Positions 47,021 through 55,814 of a stretch of 64,000 bases of DNA are shown in pieces. Position 1 is the first letter of the stretch, and the number at the start of each line of letters is the position of its first letter. Source of the DNA: Hyphomonadaceae bacterium. GTDB taxonomy: Bacteria; Pseudomonadota; Alphaproteobacteria; Caulobacterales; Aquidulcibacteraceae. Location: assembly GCA_023384105.1 (NCBI GenBank), contig JAHDXR010000005.1, positions 62,001 through 126,000 on the forward strand. The letters are read 5' to 3'. The notes under the pieces were generated by a model that was given only the letters and a program-made list of their open reading frames with translations, was not told the origin of the DNA and did no database searches. A program made the position numbers and the translations under genes.

Positions 47021-49414
47021 ATGAAGATGCAGACGAAGAATCCAAGTGAGACGGTTTCGCGCTTGACGCGCGTCCTTCTCGGCGGCGTTTCGTTGGCGGC
47101 GATGCTCGCGGCGCCCGCCGCGGCCCAGGGCGTTTCGGCCGATCAGGCGGTGGACGAGGAAACCATCACCGTGACGGCGACGCGGCGCGCCGAAGACATT
47201 CTCGACGTTCCCTACAACATCACCGCGGTCACCGGCGCGCAGATCGAAGAAGCGCGCATGCGCGACACGACAGAACTGCTGCGCTCCGTTCCCGGCGTCA
47301 GCGTCGTCGATCGCGGCGAACGCAACGCCGCCGTCGTCAACGGCGTCCGCATCCGCGGCCTCAATGTCGACAGCGCGGCGCTCGGCGATTACGCCGTTTC
47401 GGCCGTCTCGACCGTCTCCACCTATGTCAACGACACCCCGATTTTCGCGAACTTCCTGCTGACCGACATCGCCCAGGTCGAAGTGCTGCGGGGACCGCAA
47501 GGCACGCTCTACGGCTCGGGCGCGCTGGGCGGCACCGTGCGCTACATCCTGAACGATCCCGAACTCGGGGAATTCGGCGGCCACGGCCAGCTCTCGCTGT
47601 CGCAGGTGAACGGCTCTGAAGACATCGGCTGGGCCGGCGATCTCACCGTGAACGTGCCGCTGGGCGAACGCGCGGCGCTGCGCGCGACGATCGCGCGAGC
47701 GGACTATCCGGGTCTCACCGACTACGTGAACGTCTACGAGCTCGACAACAACGGCATCCCGGCGGCGCCGGGCGGCGTGCTCGATCCGTCCGCATCTTAT
47801 CGTTCGGTCGAAGACGCCGACACGGTCGACAGCTGGTTCGGCCGCGCAAGCCTGCGGCTCGAACCCACGAGCAATATCGATCTGACGCTGAACTACTTCC
47901 ACCAGCAGGACGAGATCGGCGGGCGCCGCGGGCAGGCGCTGGGAAGCGACGGCTTCGGCAATCCGTATGGCGAGTTCGAGAGCGGCTCGATTCAGCTCGA
48001 ACCCGCCGACCGCGATCTCGACCTCGTGTCGCTCGAAGCCAATATCGACCTGGGCTTCGCGACGCTGACGTCGAGCACGTCCTACTACGATCATTCCGGC
48101 GGCAGCGTCAGCGAGAACACCGGCTTCTACGCCCAGGCCGGGTTCCTCAGCTTCTACTACAATTACCCGCGCCCGATGGCGTCCGCGGTGCGGACGTTCG
48201 CGGACGAATCCATCGTTCAGGAGCTGCGGCTCGTCAGCAATGACGGCGGCGCGTTCGATTACGTCGTCGGCCTCTACTATCAGGATCAGAATCGCGTCGC
48301 GACGCAGGACAGCTACCTGCGCGGGTTCAAGCAATGGTGGGATGCGCTGTGGGTCGGCTTCCCTGGCGTTCAGGCGGCGGTCACGGGCGATCAGGACTTC
48401 GCCTACTCGCGCGAGGAAGACTTTGTCGATCAGGCCGTGTTCGGCGAGCTCACCTGGCGCGCCACCGACCGTCTCGACGTCACCGGCGGATTCCGCGCGT
48501 TCTCGAACGAGTCGGACAACACGACCTTCATGGATCTGCCGCTCTATGCCGGCCTGTTCACCCCGGCCACGACCGTGTTCAACACGGACGATGACGGCGT
48601 GCTCTGGAAGCTCAACGTCGCCTACGAGTTCGGCGACGACGACCTGCTCTATGCGACGTTCTCGCAAGGCTATCGGCGCGGCGGGACCAACGCCGTGCCG
48701 ACGTCAGGCACATTTGCCGAGAACCCGGCGTGGCAACTCTACGATCCGGACTACGTCGACAATTACGAGGTCGGCGTGAAAGGGCGCCTCAACGGGCTGC
48801 GCTACGATGCGAGCTTGTTCTACATCGACTGGCAGGACGCGCAGCTGAATACGGCGACGCCCAATTGGGGCTTCTTCGCCGTGCAGAACGCGGGGAGCGC
48901 GCACTCGGCCGGCGTCGAGCTGCAATTGTCCGGCATGATCACCAACGAGATCGGCTTCCAGGCCGGCTACACCTATCTCGACGCCGAACTCGACGAGGAC
49001 TTCTATTCGCCGATCGGCACGCTGATCGATCGCGAGGGCAATCGCTTGCCGGGCGCGCCCGAGCACATGCTCAACGGCGCGATCGACTACACCCGCCAGT
49101 TCGGCGCCTACACGTTCTTCGCCCGCCTCGACGGCTTCTATCAGTCGGAGACCAGAAACGCGATCAGCCTGTCGCCGGCGTTCAATGTCGATCTCGACGG
49201 GTTCGCGATCTTCAACGCCGTCACCTCGTTCTCCACCGACCGCTGGGACTTCTCGCTCTGGGTGAAGAATATCGGCGACGAAGAGGGCGTGACGGGCAGG
49301 TTCACGGAACTGTACATGGGCGGCGATCCGGCTGAAGGTTACTTCGGCAATGGATCGAAAGACCTCATCTCGCTTCCGCGAACCATCGGGGCCACCATTG
49401 GCTTCAGGTTCTGA
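47021..49414 (+). CDS. TonB-dependent receptor
   Basis: An outer-membrane transporter of 797 aa. The signal peptide ends APAAAQG, a TonB box-like EETITVTATRR follows, then the plug (about 55-160, with ITAVTGAQIEEARMRDTTEL and VRGPQGTLYGSGALGGTVRY) and the beta barrel that ends in GFRF with the terminal Phe. It belongs to the type without an N-terminal signalling extension. The substrate is unknown; the cluster suggests an organic, amide-bearing compound. Confidence 0.92.
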   Translation: MKMQTKNPSETVSRLTRVLLGGVSLAAMLAAPAAAQGVSADQAVDEETITVTATRRAEDILDVPYNITAVTGAQIEEARMRDTTELLRSVPGVSVVDRGERNAAVVNGVRIRGLNVDSAALGDYAVSAVSTVSTYVNDTPIFANFLLTDIAQVEVLRGPQGTLYGSGALGGTVRYILNDPELGEFGGHGQLSLSQVNGSEDIGWAGDLTVNVPLGERAALRATIARADYPGLTDYVNVYELDNNGIPAAPGGVLDPSASYRSVEDADTVDSWFGRASLRLEPTSNIDLTLNYFHQQDEIGGRRGQALGSDGFGNPYGEFESGSIQLEPADRDLDLVSLEANIDLGFATLTSSTSYYDHSGGSVSENTGFYAQAGFLSFYYNYPRPMASAVRTFADESIVQELRLVSNDGGAFDYVVGLYYQDQNRVATQDSYLRGFKQWWDALWVGFPGVQAAVTGDQDFAYSREEDFVDQAVFGELTWRATDRLDVTGGFRAFSNESDNTTFMDLPLYAGLFTPATTVFNTDDDGVLWKLNVAYEFGDDDLLYATFSQGYRRGGTNAVPTSGTFAENPAWQLYDPDYVDNYEVGVKGRLNGLRYDASLFYIDWQDAQLNTATPNWGFFAVQNAGSAHSAGVELQLSGMITNEIGFQAGYTYLDAELDEDFYSPIGTLIDREGNRLPGAPEHMLNGAIDYTRQFGAYTFFARLDGFYQSETRNAISLSPAFNVDLDGFAIFNAVTSFSTDRWDFSLWVKNIGDEEGVTGRFTELYMGGDPAEGYFGNGSKDLISLPRTIGATIGFRF

Positions 49415-50990
49415 ACCGGCGGCCGCCCCGGCGCAGACCATCGACATGGCGGCGGCGATCGCCCAGGCCGATCAGCTGCTGCGCCGCGGCAGGCGCGGCG
49501 AGGCGGCGCAGCACATCCAAGCGCTGCAAGCCGCCGCGCCGGAGCGCGCCGAGCCCTGGCTGCTCGGCGCGCGGCTGGCGCAGATGGAGAGCGACTTTCC
49601 CGCAATGCTCGCGGCGGCGCGGCGCGGCGTGGAGGCCGCGCCGCAGAACCTCACGGCGGCGTTCATCCTGATCGAAGCGCAGATCATGTGCGGCGAAACC
49701 GCCGCCGCGCGCGCGGGTTTGGCGGAACTCGAGCGCGCGCACGGCGGCGATGGCCTGGTGCTGCGCCGGGTGGCGGAGTCGTACACGCACCTTGGCCAGC
49801 ACGCCGACGCCGATCGATGCGCGCAGGCGGCCAGCGTGCTGCGTCCGGACGATCTCGACGGCCAGTTCCAGGCCGCCTCATGCGCGCTGGCGATGGGCCG
49901 CCTTGAACAGGCGGAGCAGCTGCTGGACGACGCGATCGCGCGGCGGCCGACCGATTTCGACGCCATGTACAATCGCGCGACGCTGCGCCGGCAGACGCGC
50001 GCGCGCAATCACCTGCCGCAGCTCAACGCCGCGATGGCGCGGCTCGGCGCCGAACGCGCGCCACCGGCGCTGCACTATGCTTTAGGCAAGGAGCTTGAAG
50101 ACCTGGGCGACGCCGCCGGGGCGCTCGCAGCCTATGCGCGCGGGGCCGCGGCGCGCAAGCGCGCTCTATCCTACGATGCGAGCGTCGATGTCGAAGCGAT
50201 GCGCGCGATCGAGGCGGCGTTCGGCGCGACGTTCTTCGCTCAGCGGCAGGCCGGATTCGAGGACGAGGCGCCGATCTTCGTGGTGGGGCTGCCGCGCAGC
50301 GGCACCACCCTGGTCGACCGCATCCTCAGCGCGCACCGCGATGTCGAGAGCCGCGGCGAACTGAACGAGCTGGCGCTGGCGGTGACGCGGGCGGCGGGCA
50401 GAAGCGCGGGCAAGAGCGAGCGCATCGCGCGCGCGGCAGCGGCGAATATGACTGCGCTCGGCGAGAGCTATTGCAGGGCGGTGCGCGGCGCCGGCGCGAC
50501 AGGGCGCATCTTCCTCGACAAGACGCCGCTCAACTTCCTCTATCTCGGCGCGATCGCGAAAGCGCTGCCGAACGCGAAGATCGTCCATCTCACGCGCCAC
50601 CCGATGGCGAGCGGCTACGCCATGCTGAAGACGCTGTTTCGGATGGGCTATCCGTTCTCCTACGATCAAGCGGACATCGGCCGCTACATCGGCGGCTATC
50701 GCCGCCTGATGCGGCATTGGCGCGCTCACATGGGCGAGCGCATCCTCGATGTCGCCTACGAGGACATCGTCGCCGATATCGAAGGCCAGACGCGCCGCAT
50801 GCTGACATTCTGCGGCCTGGATTGGGATGCGGCGTGCGTTTCGTTTCACGAGAACCGACAGCCTTCGACAACGGCGAGCGCCGCGCAGGTGCGTCAGCCG
50901 CTTTACGGCGGCTCCGTTTCGCAATGGCGCACGCACGAGGCGAGCCTGGCGCCGCTGGCGCATGTGCTGGCGCAGGAGGGCGTATCGTGA
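49350..50990 (+). CDS. TPR-repeat sulfotransferase family protein
   Basis: A 546-aa protein with about eight tetratricopeptide repeats (residues about 35-260) and a sulfotransferase domain, whose PAPS-binding loop is VGLPRSGTTLVDRILSAH, followed by DKTPLNFLYLGAI and KIVHLTRHP. Such genes often lie beside TonB receptors in Caulobacterales and sphingomonads; their role is unclear. The start at 49350 overlaps the receptor end by 65 bases; an ATG at 49446 would remove most of the overlap and keep all domains. Confidence 0.87.
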   Translation: MDRKTSSRFREPSGPPLASGSEPAAAPAQTIDMAAAIAQADQLLRRGRRGEAAQHIQALQAAAPERAEPWLLGARLAQMESDFPAMLAAARRGVEAAPQNLTAAFILIEAQIMCGETAAARAGLAELERAHGGDGLVLRRVAESYTHLGQHADADRCAQAASVLRPDDLDGQFQAASCALAMGRLEQAEQLLDDAIARRPTDFDAMYNRATLRRQTRARNHLPQLNAAMARLGAERAPPALHYALGKELEDLGDAAGALAAYARGAAARKRALSYDASVDVEAMRAIEAAFGATFFAQRQAGFEDEAPIFVVGLPRSGTTLVDRILSAHRDVESRGELNELALAVTRAAGRSAGKSERIARAAAANMTALGESYCRAVRGAGATGRIFLDKTPLNFLYLGAIAKALPNAKIVHLTRHPMASGYAMLKTLFRMGYPFSYDQADIGRYIGGYRRLMRHWRAHMGERILDVAYEDIVADIEGQTRRMLTFCGLDWDAACVSFHENRQPSTTASAAQVRQPLYGGSVSQWRTHEASLAPLAHVLAQEGVS

Positions 50991-53137
50991 GGCGCGCGCT
51001 CCTGGCGTTCGTGCTTGCATGCGGCGCGCTGGCGCCGGCGGCGGCGCACGCGCAATCGATTCTCTCCGAGGACTTCCAGTCCGGCGACGCCGCGCGCTGG
51101 GCGTCCTCGGGTGGCGACGTGCGGCTCACGACCCATGCCGGCAACGTCTCCATGCGCCTCACGCGCAGCGCCGCGGCCGTGACCGCAGTGTCGACGCAGG
51201 GCTATCGCGACGTCGCCGTCGCCGCCGCCCTGGCGGCGAACGATTTGGAGGGCGAAGACTATTGCCTCGTCGAGGCGTCCGGCGATGGCGGGCGTACCTG
51301 GATCGAGGTGCTGCGCGTGCGCGACGGTCAGGACGACGGCGTGACGCTGCATCGCAACGCGGTTCGCGACGCCCGTTTCGACGACGCCGAGCGGCTGCTC
51401 ATCGGCGCACGCGTTTCGGGAAACGCCGACAACGACCGGTGTTGGCTCGACGACGTGCGCGTTTCGGGCGTCCGCATCGAGACGGGCGATGACGCGCGCG
51501 GCCAGCTGAGCGCCGCCCGGCTCCGCGGCGGCGAAACGCCGACGGCGCTTGCGCCGATGTCCGCCTTCGCCCCGCCGGCCGAGGCCGATCCGCCGCGCGA
51601 TGCGTTCGACGGCGTGCTGCGGGTCGAAGCCGCGCGCGGCCAGCTGCGCGGCGTGCAGGACGCGTTCGCAATCGCCGCCGACCGCTCGCTGCAGGCCTAT
51701 ACGTTTCCGGCCTTCGAGATCGGTCTTGTGCAGGATGGCGCGTGGCTGATCCCGTCGCGGCGCGGCCCGATGCCGGGCGCGCATCCGAACTGGGAGATCG
51801 CGATCGAGCCGGGCCGCGTCTGGAGCGAGGCGCGCGACGACGGCTGGAGCCGCGCGTCGCTGCCGTTCGCGCTGATCGAAACCAACGCCAACTGCACGCA
51901 CAACGGCGTGCTGACATTCGCCTTCAGGGGAGGCGAAATCTCGCGTGTCGCCTGGCAGATCGCTTCGGAGACCTGCGCATATTTCAAGTTCGATTTCTGG
52001 GGCGTGTCGCCCGCGACCTATAGTCCGGGGCCGCCGGCCGGGAGCGCCGGTCTGATCGGCGCTTTCCGCGCCGAGCGGGAAGGCCGCATGCGTGTGGAAC
52101 CGATCTCGGCGCTCGCCGCCCGCGGCGTGGATGTCGATGCGTTCGCCTCGCCCGCCGACATCGACCCGGCCGCGCTCTCGACCTTCGGCGTGATCTACGA
52201 AGGCGTTCACTATCGCGGCGGCTGCGAGACGCGCGCGGGCGCCTATCCGTTCTGCGAGTCGCTGCTGCTGCCGTCTTATTCGCTGGCCAAGTCGATTGCC
52301 GGCGGCTTCGGCCTGATGCGGCTGGAGCTGTTGTATCCTGGCGTCGGCGACGAACTCATCTCCGATCATGTCGGCCCGTGCCGGGCCTGGCGCGCCGTCA
52401 CTTTGGAGCATGCGCTCGATATGGCGACGGGCCGCTACGATTCGCCCGCAAGCGAAGCCGACGAGAACGCGCTCACGGCCAGCCGCTTCTTTCTCTCGAC
52501 GACTCTGGAAGAAAAGCTCCGCGTCGCCTGCAACCTTTACCCGCGCCGCGAGGCGCCGGGACGGCGCTGGGTCTATCATACGCCGGATACGTTCGTGCTC
52601 GGCGCGGCGATGGCCGACGTCTGGCGCGACAGGCGCGGCGCCGATCGCGACTTCTTCGACGACGTGCTGGCCGCAGGCGTGTACGAGCCGCTGCGTCTCA
52701 GTCCAGTCATCCGCGCCACGCGCCGCACCTCCGATGACGCGCGCCAACCGTTCATCGGCTGGGGGCTGACGCTCCTGCCGGACGACGTGGCCAAGATCGG
52801 CGTCTACCTGCAGCATCCCGAGCGTGCGGGAGAGCCGCTGATGGCGCCCGCGGCGCTTGCGGCGGCGATGCAGCGCGCGCCGGACGATCCTGGCCTGGCC
52901 GGGCCCGATGCGACGTTCCGCTACAATAACGGCTTCTGGGCGTGGAACGTGCAGGCGACGCTTGGCTGTTCGCGTCCGGTCTGGGTTCCGTTCATGTCGG
53001 GCTTCGGCGGCATTGTCGTCGTGCTCATGCCGAACGGCGCGACCTATTACTATTTCAGCGATGGCGGCGAATACCGTTGGGCGCGCGCGGTGCGCGCCGC
53101 CAGCCGCCTCGCGCCAATATGCGAGACGAGTCCATGA
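50987..53137 (+). CDS. Large periplasmic SxxK serine hydrolase
   Basis: A 716-aa secreted protein. The signal ends AAAHAQ. The first 150 residues look like a jelly-roll module (EDFQSGDAARWASSGGDVRL, CWLDDVRVSGV). The C-terminal half is a class C beta-lactamase-like domain with S432-L-A-K435 (PSYSLAKSIAGG), a YHTPD motif at the YxN place, and late GFGGI. Such enzymes act as esterases or amidases/peptidases. It is one of the cluster's likely first-step hydrolases. The start GTG overlaps the previous stop. Confidence 0.8.
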   Translation: MRRALLAFVLACGALAPAAAHAQSILSEDFQSGDAARWASSGGDVRLTTHAGNVSMRLTRSAAAVTAVSTQGYRDVAVAAALAANDLEGEDYCLVEASGDGGRTWIEVLRVRDGQDDGVTLHRNAVRDARFDDAERLLIGARVSGNADNDRCWLDDVRVSGVRIETGDDARGQLSAARLRGGETPTALAPMSAFAPPAEADPPRDAFDGVLRVEAARGQLRGVQDAFAIAADRSLQAYTFPAFEIGLVQDGAWLIPSRRGPMPGAHPNWEIAIEPGRVWSEARDDGWSRASLPFALIETNANCTHNGVLTFAFRGGEISRVAWQIASETCAYFKFDFWGVSPATYSPGPPAGSAGLIGAFRAEREGRMRVEPISALAARGVDVDAFASPADIDPAALSTFGVIYEGVHYRGGCETRAGAYPFCESLLLPSYSLAKSIAGGFGLMRLELLYPGVGDELISDHVGPCRAWRAVTLEHALDMATGRYDSPASEADENALTASRFFLSTTLEEKLRVACNLYPRREAPGRRWVYHTPDTFVLGAAMADVWRDRRGADRDFFDDVLAAGVYEPLRLSPVIRATRRTSDDARQPFIGWGLTLLPDDVAKIGVYLQHPERAGEPLMAPAALAAAMQRAPDDPGLAGPDATFRYNNGFWAWNVQATLGCSRPVWVPFMSGFGGIVVVLMPNGATYYYFSDGGEYRWARAVRAASRLAPICETSP

Positions 53138-54324
53138 CAGATGCGGCTGCGGCGCCCGCGCGCGGGTGGAGGGCGTCGCCGGACAGCCTGATCGCGAGCT
53201 TCATGCTCGCGTTTCTCGCCACGGCCGGGCTGTTCTACGTCAACATCATGGCCGCGATCGTGACCGGCCTGATCGACGCGCTGGGCGTGAGCGAGCGGGA
53301 AGCCGGGTTCGTCGCGTCCGCCAACGTCTATGGCGCGGCCGTGGGCGCGTTGTGCGCGGTGGCGCTGGTGCGCGTCGCGCCGTGGCGGCCGTTCGCGCTC
53401 GCGGCGCTGATGCTGCTGATCGGTATCGACGTTGCGTCGAGCCTCCTTCGCGACCTGCAGACGCTCATCGCCGTGCGCGCCGTGCACGGCTTCGTCGGCG
53501 GGGCGCTGGTCGGCGTGTCGTACGGCGTTTTCTCGCGCACCAAGTCGCCGGATCGCGTGTTCGGCATGCTGCTCGTCGTGCAGTTCGGTCTCGGCGGCCT
53601 CGGCACCATGTTGCTGCCGCGGCTCGTGCCCGTCTTCGGCAGTGCGGCGCTGTTCTACGCGCTCGCCGCTTTCAGCCTCGTCGCGCTGCTGATGCTGCCG
53701 TTCCTGAGCGACTATCCGCTTGAGCCGCGGAAGAAGGACGATCCCGCGCGCCCGCGCATCCAGTTCGGCCCGCTGGCGGCGACCTTGGGCGCCGTGTTCC
53801 TGTTCCAGCTCGCCAACATGGCGCTCGCCGCCTACGTCATCGAACTCGGCCGCCGGCATCACCTGACGACGGAGTTCGCCAGCGCCGCCGTCGGCGCGTC
53901 GTCCTGGGTGTCGATTCTCGGCGCGGTTCTCGTCGTCGCTCTCGGCGCGCGCATGGGCCGGTGGCGGCCGTTGCTGATCGGCATGATCCTCGCGGTGCTC
54001 GGCACGCTCGCATTCCACTGGAGCGCCGATCCCATCGTCTACATCGCCGCGAACTGCATCACAGGTTCGGCCTGGTCCTTCATCATCGCATACTTGCTCG
54101 GCATGGCCGCGGAATTCGACAAGGGCGGGCGCTCGGCGGCGGCGGCGGGCTTCATCTCGAAGATGGGGCTGGCCACAGGGCCGTTCGTCGCCGGCGTGTT
54201 GCTGGAAACCCGGACTTACGACGTGCTGATCAACGCTGCGTCCGTTGCGCTGGCGCTGAGCGCCGCCGCCATGCTGTGGCCGGCGCTCCTGTCCGATCGC
54301 CGGCGCAAGGAGGCCGCGCCGTGA
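53134..54324 (+). CDS. MFS transporter in the gab-linked cluster
   Basis: A 396-aa inner-membrane carrier with 12 predicted segments. The usual motif A between segments 2 and 3 is not clear, so its branch is uncertain. The start ATG 53134 overlaps the hydrolase stop as ATGA; ATG 53119 is also possible. Placed between a periplasmic hydrolase and an M20 deacylase, it most likely imports the partly digested product. Confidence 0.85.
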   Translation: MTDAAAAPARGWRASPDSLIASFMLAFLATAGLFYVNIMAAIVTGLIDALGVSEREAGFVASANVYGAAVGALCAVALVRVAPWRPFALAALMLLIGIDVASSLLRDLQTLIAVRAVHGFVGGALVGVSYGVFSRTKSPDRVFGMLLVVQFGLGGLGTMLLPRLVPVFGSAALFYALAAFSLVALLMLPFLSDYPLEPRKKDDPARPRIQFGPLAATLGAVFLFQLANMALAAYVIELGRRHHLTTEFASAAVGASSWVSILGAVLVVALGARMGRWRPLLIGMILAVLGTLAFHWSADPIVYIAANCITGSAWSFIIAYLLGMAAEFDKGGRSAAAAGFISKMGLATGPFVAGVLLETRTYDVLINAASVALALSAAAMLWPALLSDRRRKEAAP

Positions 54325-55604
54325 GCGGGCTGAGCGAAGCGCACGCGCGGCGCATCTGCGCCGAGGCGGACCGCCGCTTCGATGCGGAGCTGGAGTTCAT
54401 CAAGGATCTCGTCCGCTTCCCGTCACTGCGCGAGCACGAACGCGCGGCGCAGGACTTCATGGCCGAGGCGTTCCGCGCGCGCGGGCTCGAGGTGGATCGC
54501 TGGAAGATCGATGTCGAAGCGCTGAAGCGCCATCCGGGCGCCTCGCCCGTCGCTTCGCCTTACGCCGAAGCCTACAATGTCGTCGGCACCTATCGCGCCG
54601 AGCGCAATGACGGGCGCAGCCTGATCCTCAACGGACACATCGACGTCGTGCCCGCGGGGCCTGTGCACCGCTGGTGTTCGCCGCCGTTCGAGCCGCAGGT
54701 GCGCGGCGGCAGGCTCTACGGTCGCGGCGCGGGCGACATGAAGGCCGGCATCGGCGCGATGCTGTTTGCCTATGACGCCGTGCGCAGCGCCGGCCTCGCG
54801 CCGCGCGGCCGCATCCACTTGCAGTCCGTCGTCGAAGAAGAGTGCACCGGCAACGGCGCCTTCGCCTGCCTGTTGCGCGGCTATACCGCCGACGCCGCCA
54901 TCATTCCGGAGCCCGTCGGCGAAGAGCTCACGCGCGCCAATATGGGCCTGCTCTGGCTCAAGATCACCGTTCCCGGCGACCCCGCGCACGCGTCCGGCGC
55001 CTATAGCGCGGGCGTCAACGCGATCGAGCGCGGCTGGCTGATCTGGCAGCGCCTCAAGGCGCTCGAGGCGCGGTGGAACGAGGAACGCGGCGAGCATCCG
55101 CACTATTGCGATCATGCCCACCCGGTGCGGATCAATCTGGGCAGGATGCAGGGCGGGGAGTGGGTGTCGAGCGTGCCGGCCGAATGCGTGCTCGAAGTGC
55201 GCGCCGGGCTTTATCCGGAGTGGAGCGTCGAACGCGGCAAGGCCGAGATCGAGCAGGCGATCGCCGAAGCCTGCGCGCTCGATCCCGCGCTGCCGCCGGC
55301 GGCCGTCGAGTATCACGGCTTTCACAATGGCGGCTACATCCTGGCGCCCGGCGGCGACGCCGAGGCGGCGCTTGGCGCCGCGCACAAGCGCGTCTGCGGC
55401 GAACCGCTCAAGGCCTGCGCCTCCACGGCCTCAACCGATTCCCGCATCCTCGGCGTCTTCGGCTCGATCCCCAGCCTGGTGTACGGCCCCGCCTGCACCG
55501 GCGCGCACGGGATCGACGAATACGTCGACATCGAATCCGTCCGGCGCGTCACCAAAACCATCGCGCTTTTCATCGCCGACTGGTGCGGCGTCGCCGAAAC
55601 CTGA
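54321..55604 (+). CDS. M20 family deacylase/peptidase (ArgE/DapE type)
   Basis: A 427-aa zinc hydrolase. Metal and catalytic motifs: NGHIDVVPAG, GRGAGDMKAG, the Glu pair in SVVEEECTGNG, and the C-terminal GPACTGAHGIDEYV. ArgE/DapE-like enzymes remove acyl groups from amino acids, so it may free an amino acid for GabT. The start is GTG 54321, overlapping the MFS stop (GTGA). It ends the co-directional run. Confidence 0.9.
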   Translation: MSGLSEAHARRICAEADRRFDAELEFIKDLVRFPSLREHERAAQDFMAEAFRARGLEVDRWKIDVEALKRHPGASPVASPYAEAYNVVGTYRAERNDGRSLILNGHIDVVPAGPVHRWCSPPFEPQVRGGRLYGRGAGDMKAGIGAMLFAYDAVRSAGLAPRGRIHLQSVVEEECTGNGAFACLLRGYTADAAIIPEPVGEELTRANMGLLWLKITVPGDPAHASGAYSAGVNAIERGWLIWQRLKALEARWNEERGEHPHYCDHAHPVRINLGRMQGGEWVSSVPAECVLEVRAGLYPEWSVERGKAEIEQAIAEACALDPALPPAAVEYHGFHNGGYILAPGGDAEAALGAAHKRVCGEPLKACASTASTDSRILGVFGSIPSLVYGPACTGAHGIDEYVDIESVRRVTKTIALFIADWCGVAET

Positions 55605-55622
55605 CCGGCGCGAAGCCAAATC

Positions 55623-55699
55623 TGGCGACCCCGGAGAGATTCGAACTCCCGACCGTGTCCTTAGGACGGACCTGCTCTATCCAGCTGAGCTACGGGGCC
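55623..55699 (-). tRNA. tRNA-Arg (CCU anticodon)
   Basis: A complete 77-base cloverleaf with encoded CCA. The acceptor begins GGCCCCG, the D stem is GCTC/GAGC, the anticodon loop is GTCCTAA (anticodon CCT), and the T arm is CGGGAGTTCGAATCTCTCCG-like. One weak pair closes the anticodon stem (G27-A43). Confidence 0.92.
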
Positions 55700-55814
55700 A
55701 GGGGTGCAGAGCTACGTAATCGGGGGCCTGACCGCAAGCCTCGCCGGCCCTGGACGGCGCCCCGGGCGGGGACCATCATGGCGCCGCCTGGGACAGCAAG
55801 GGGAGGCGCAGCCG

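Noticed and set aside
55704-55814. Longer start for the RyR-domain protein
   Set aside because: The extra 37 residues have no homology signal and begin a few bases after the tRNA; the ATG at 55815 has a good ribosome binding site.
55623-55814. tRNA-Arg as an integration site for a genomic island
   Set aside because: No integrase gene and no second copy of the tRNA 3' end was seen in the window, so the adjacency alone is not enough.
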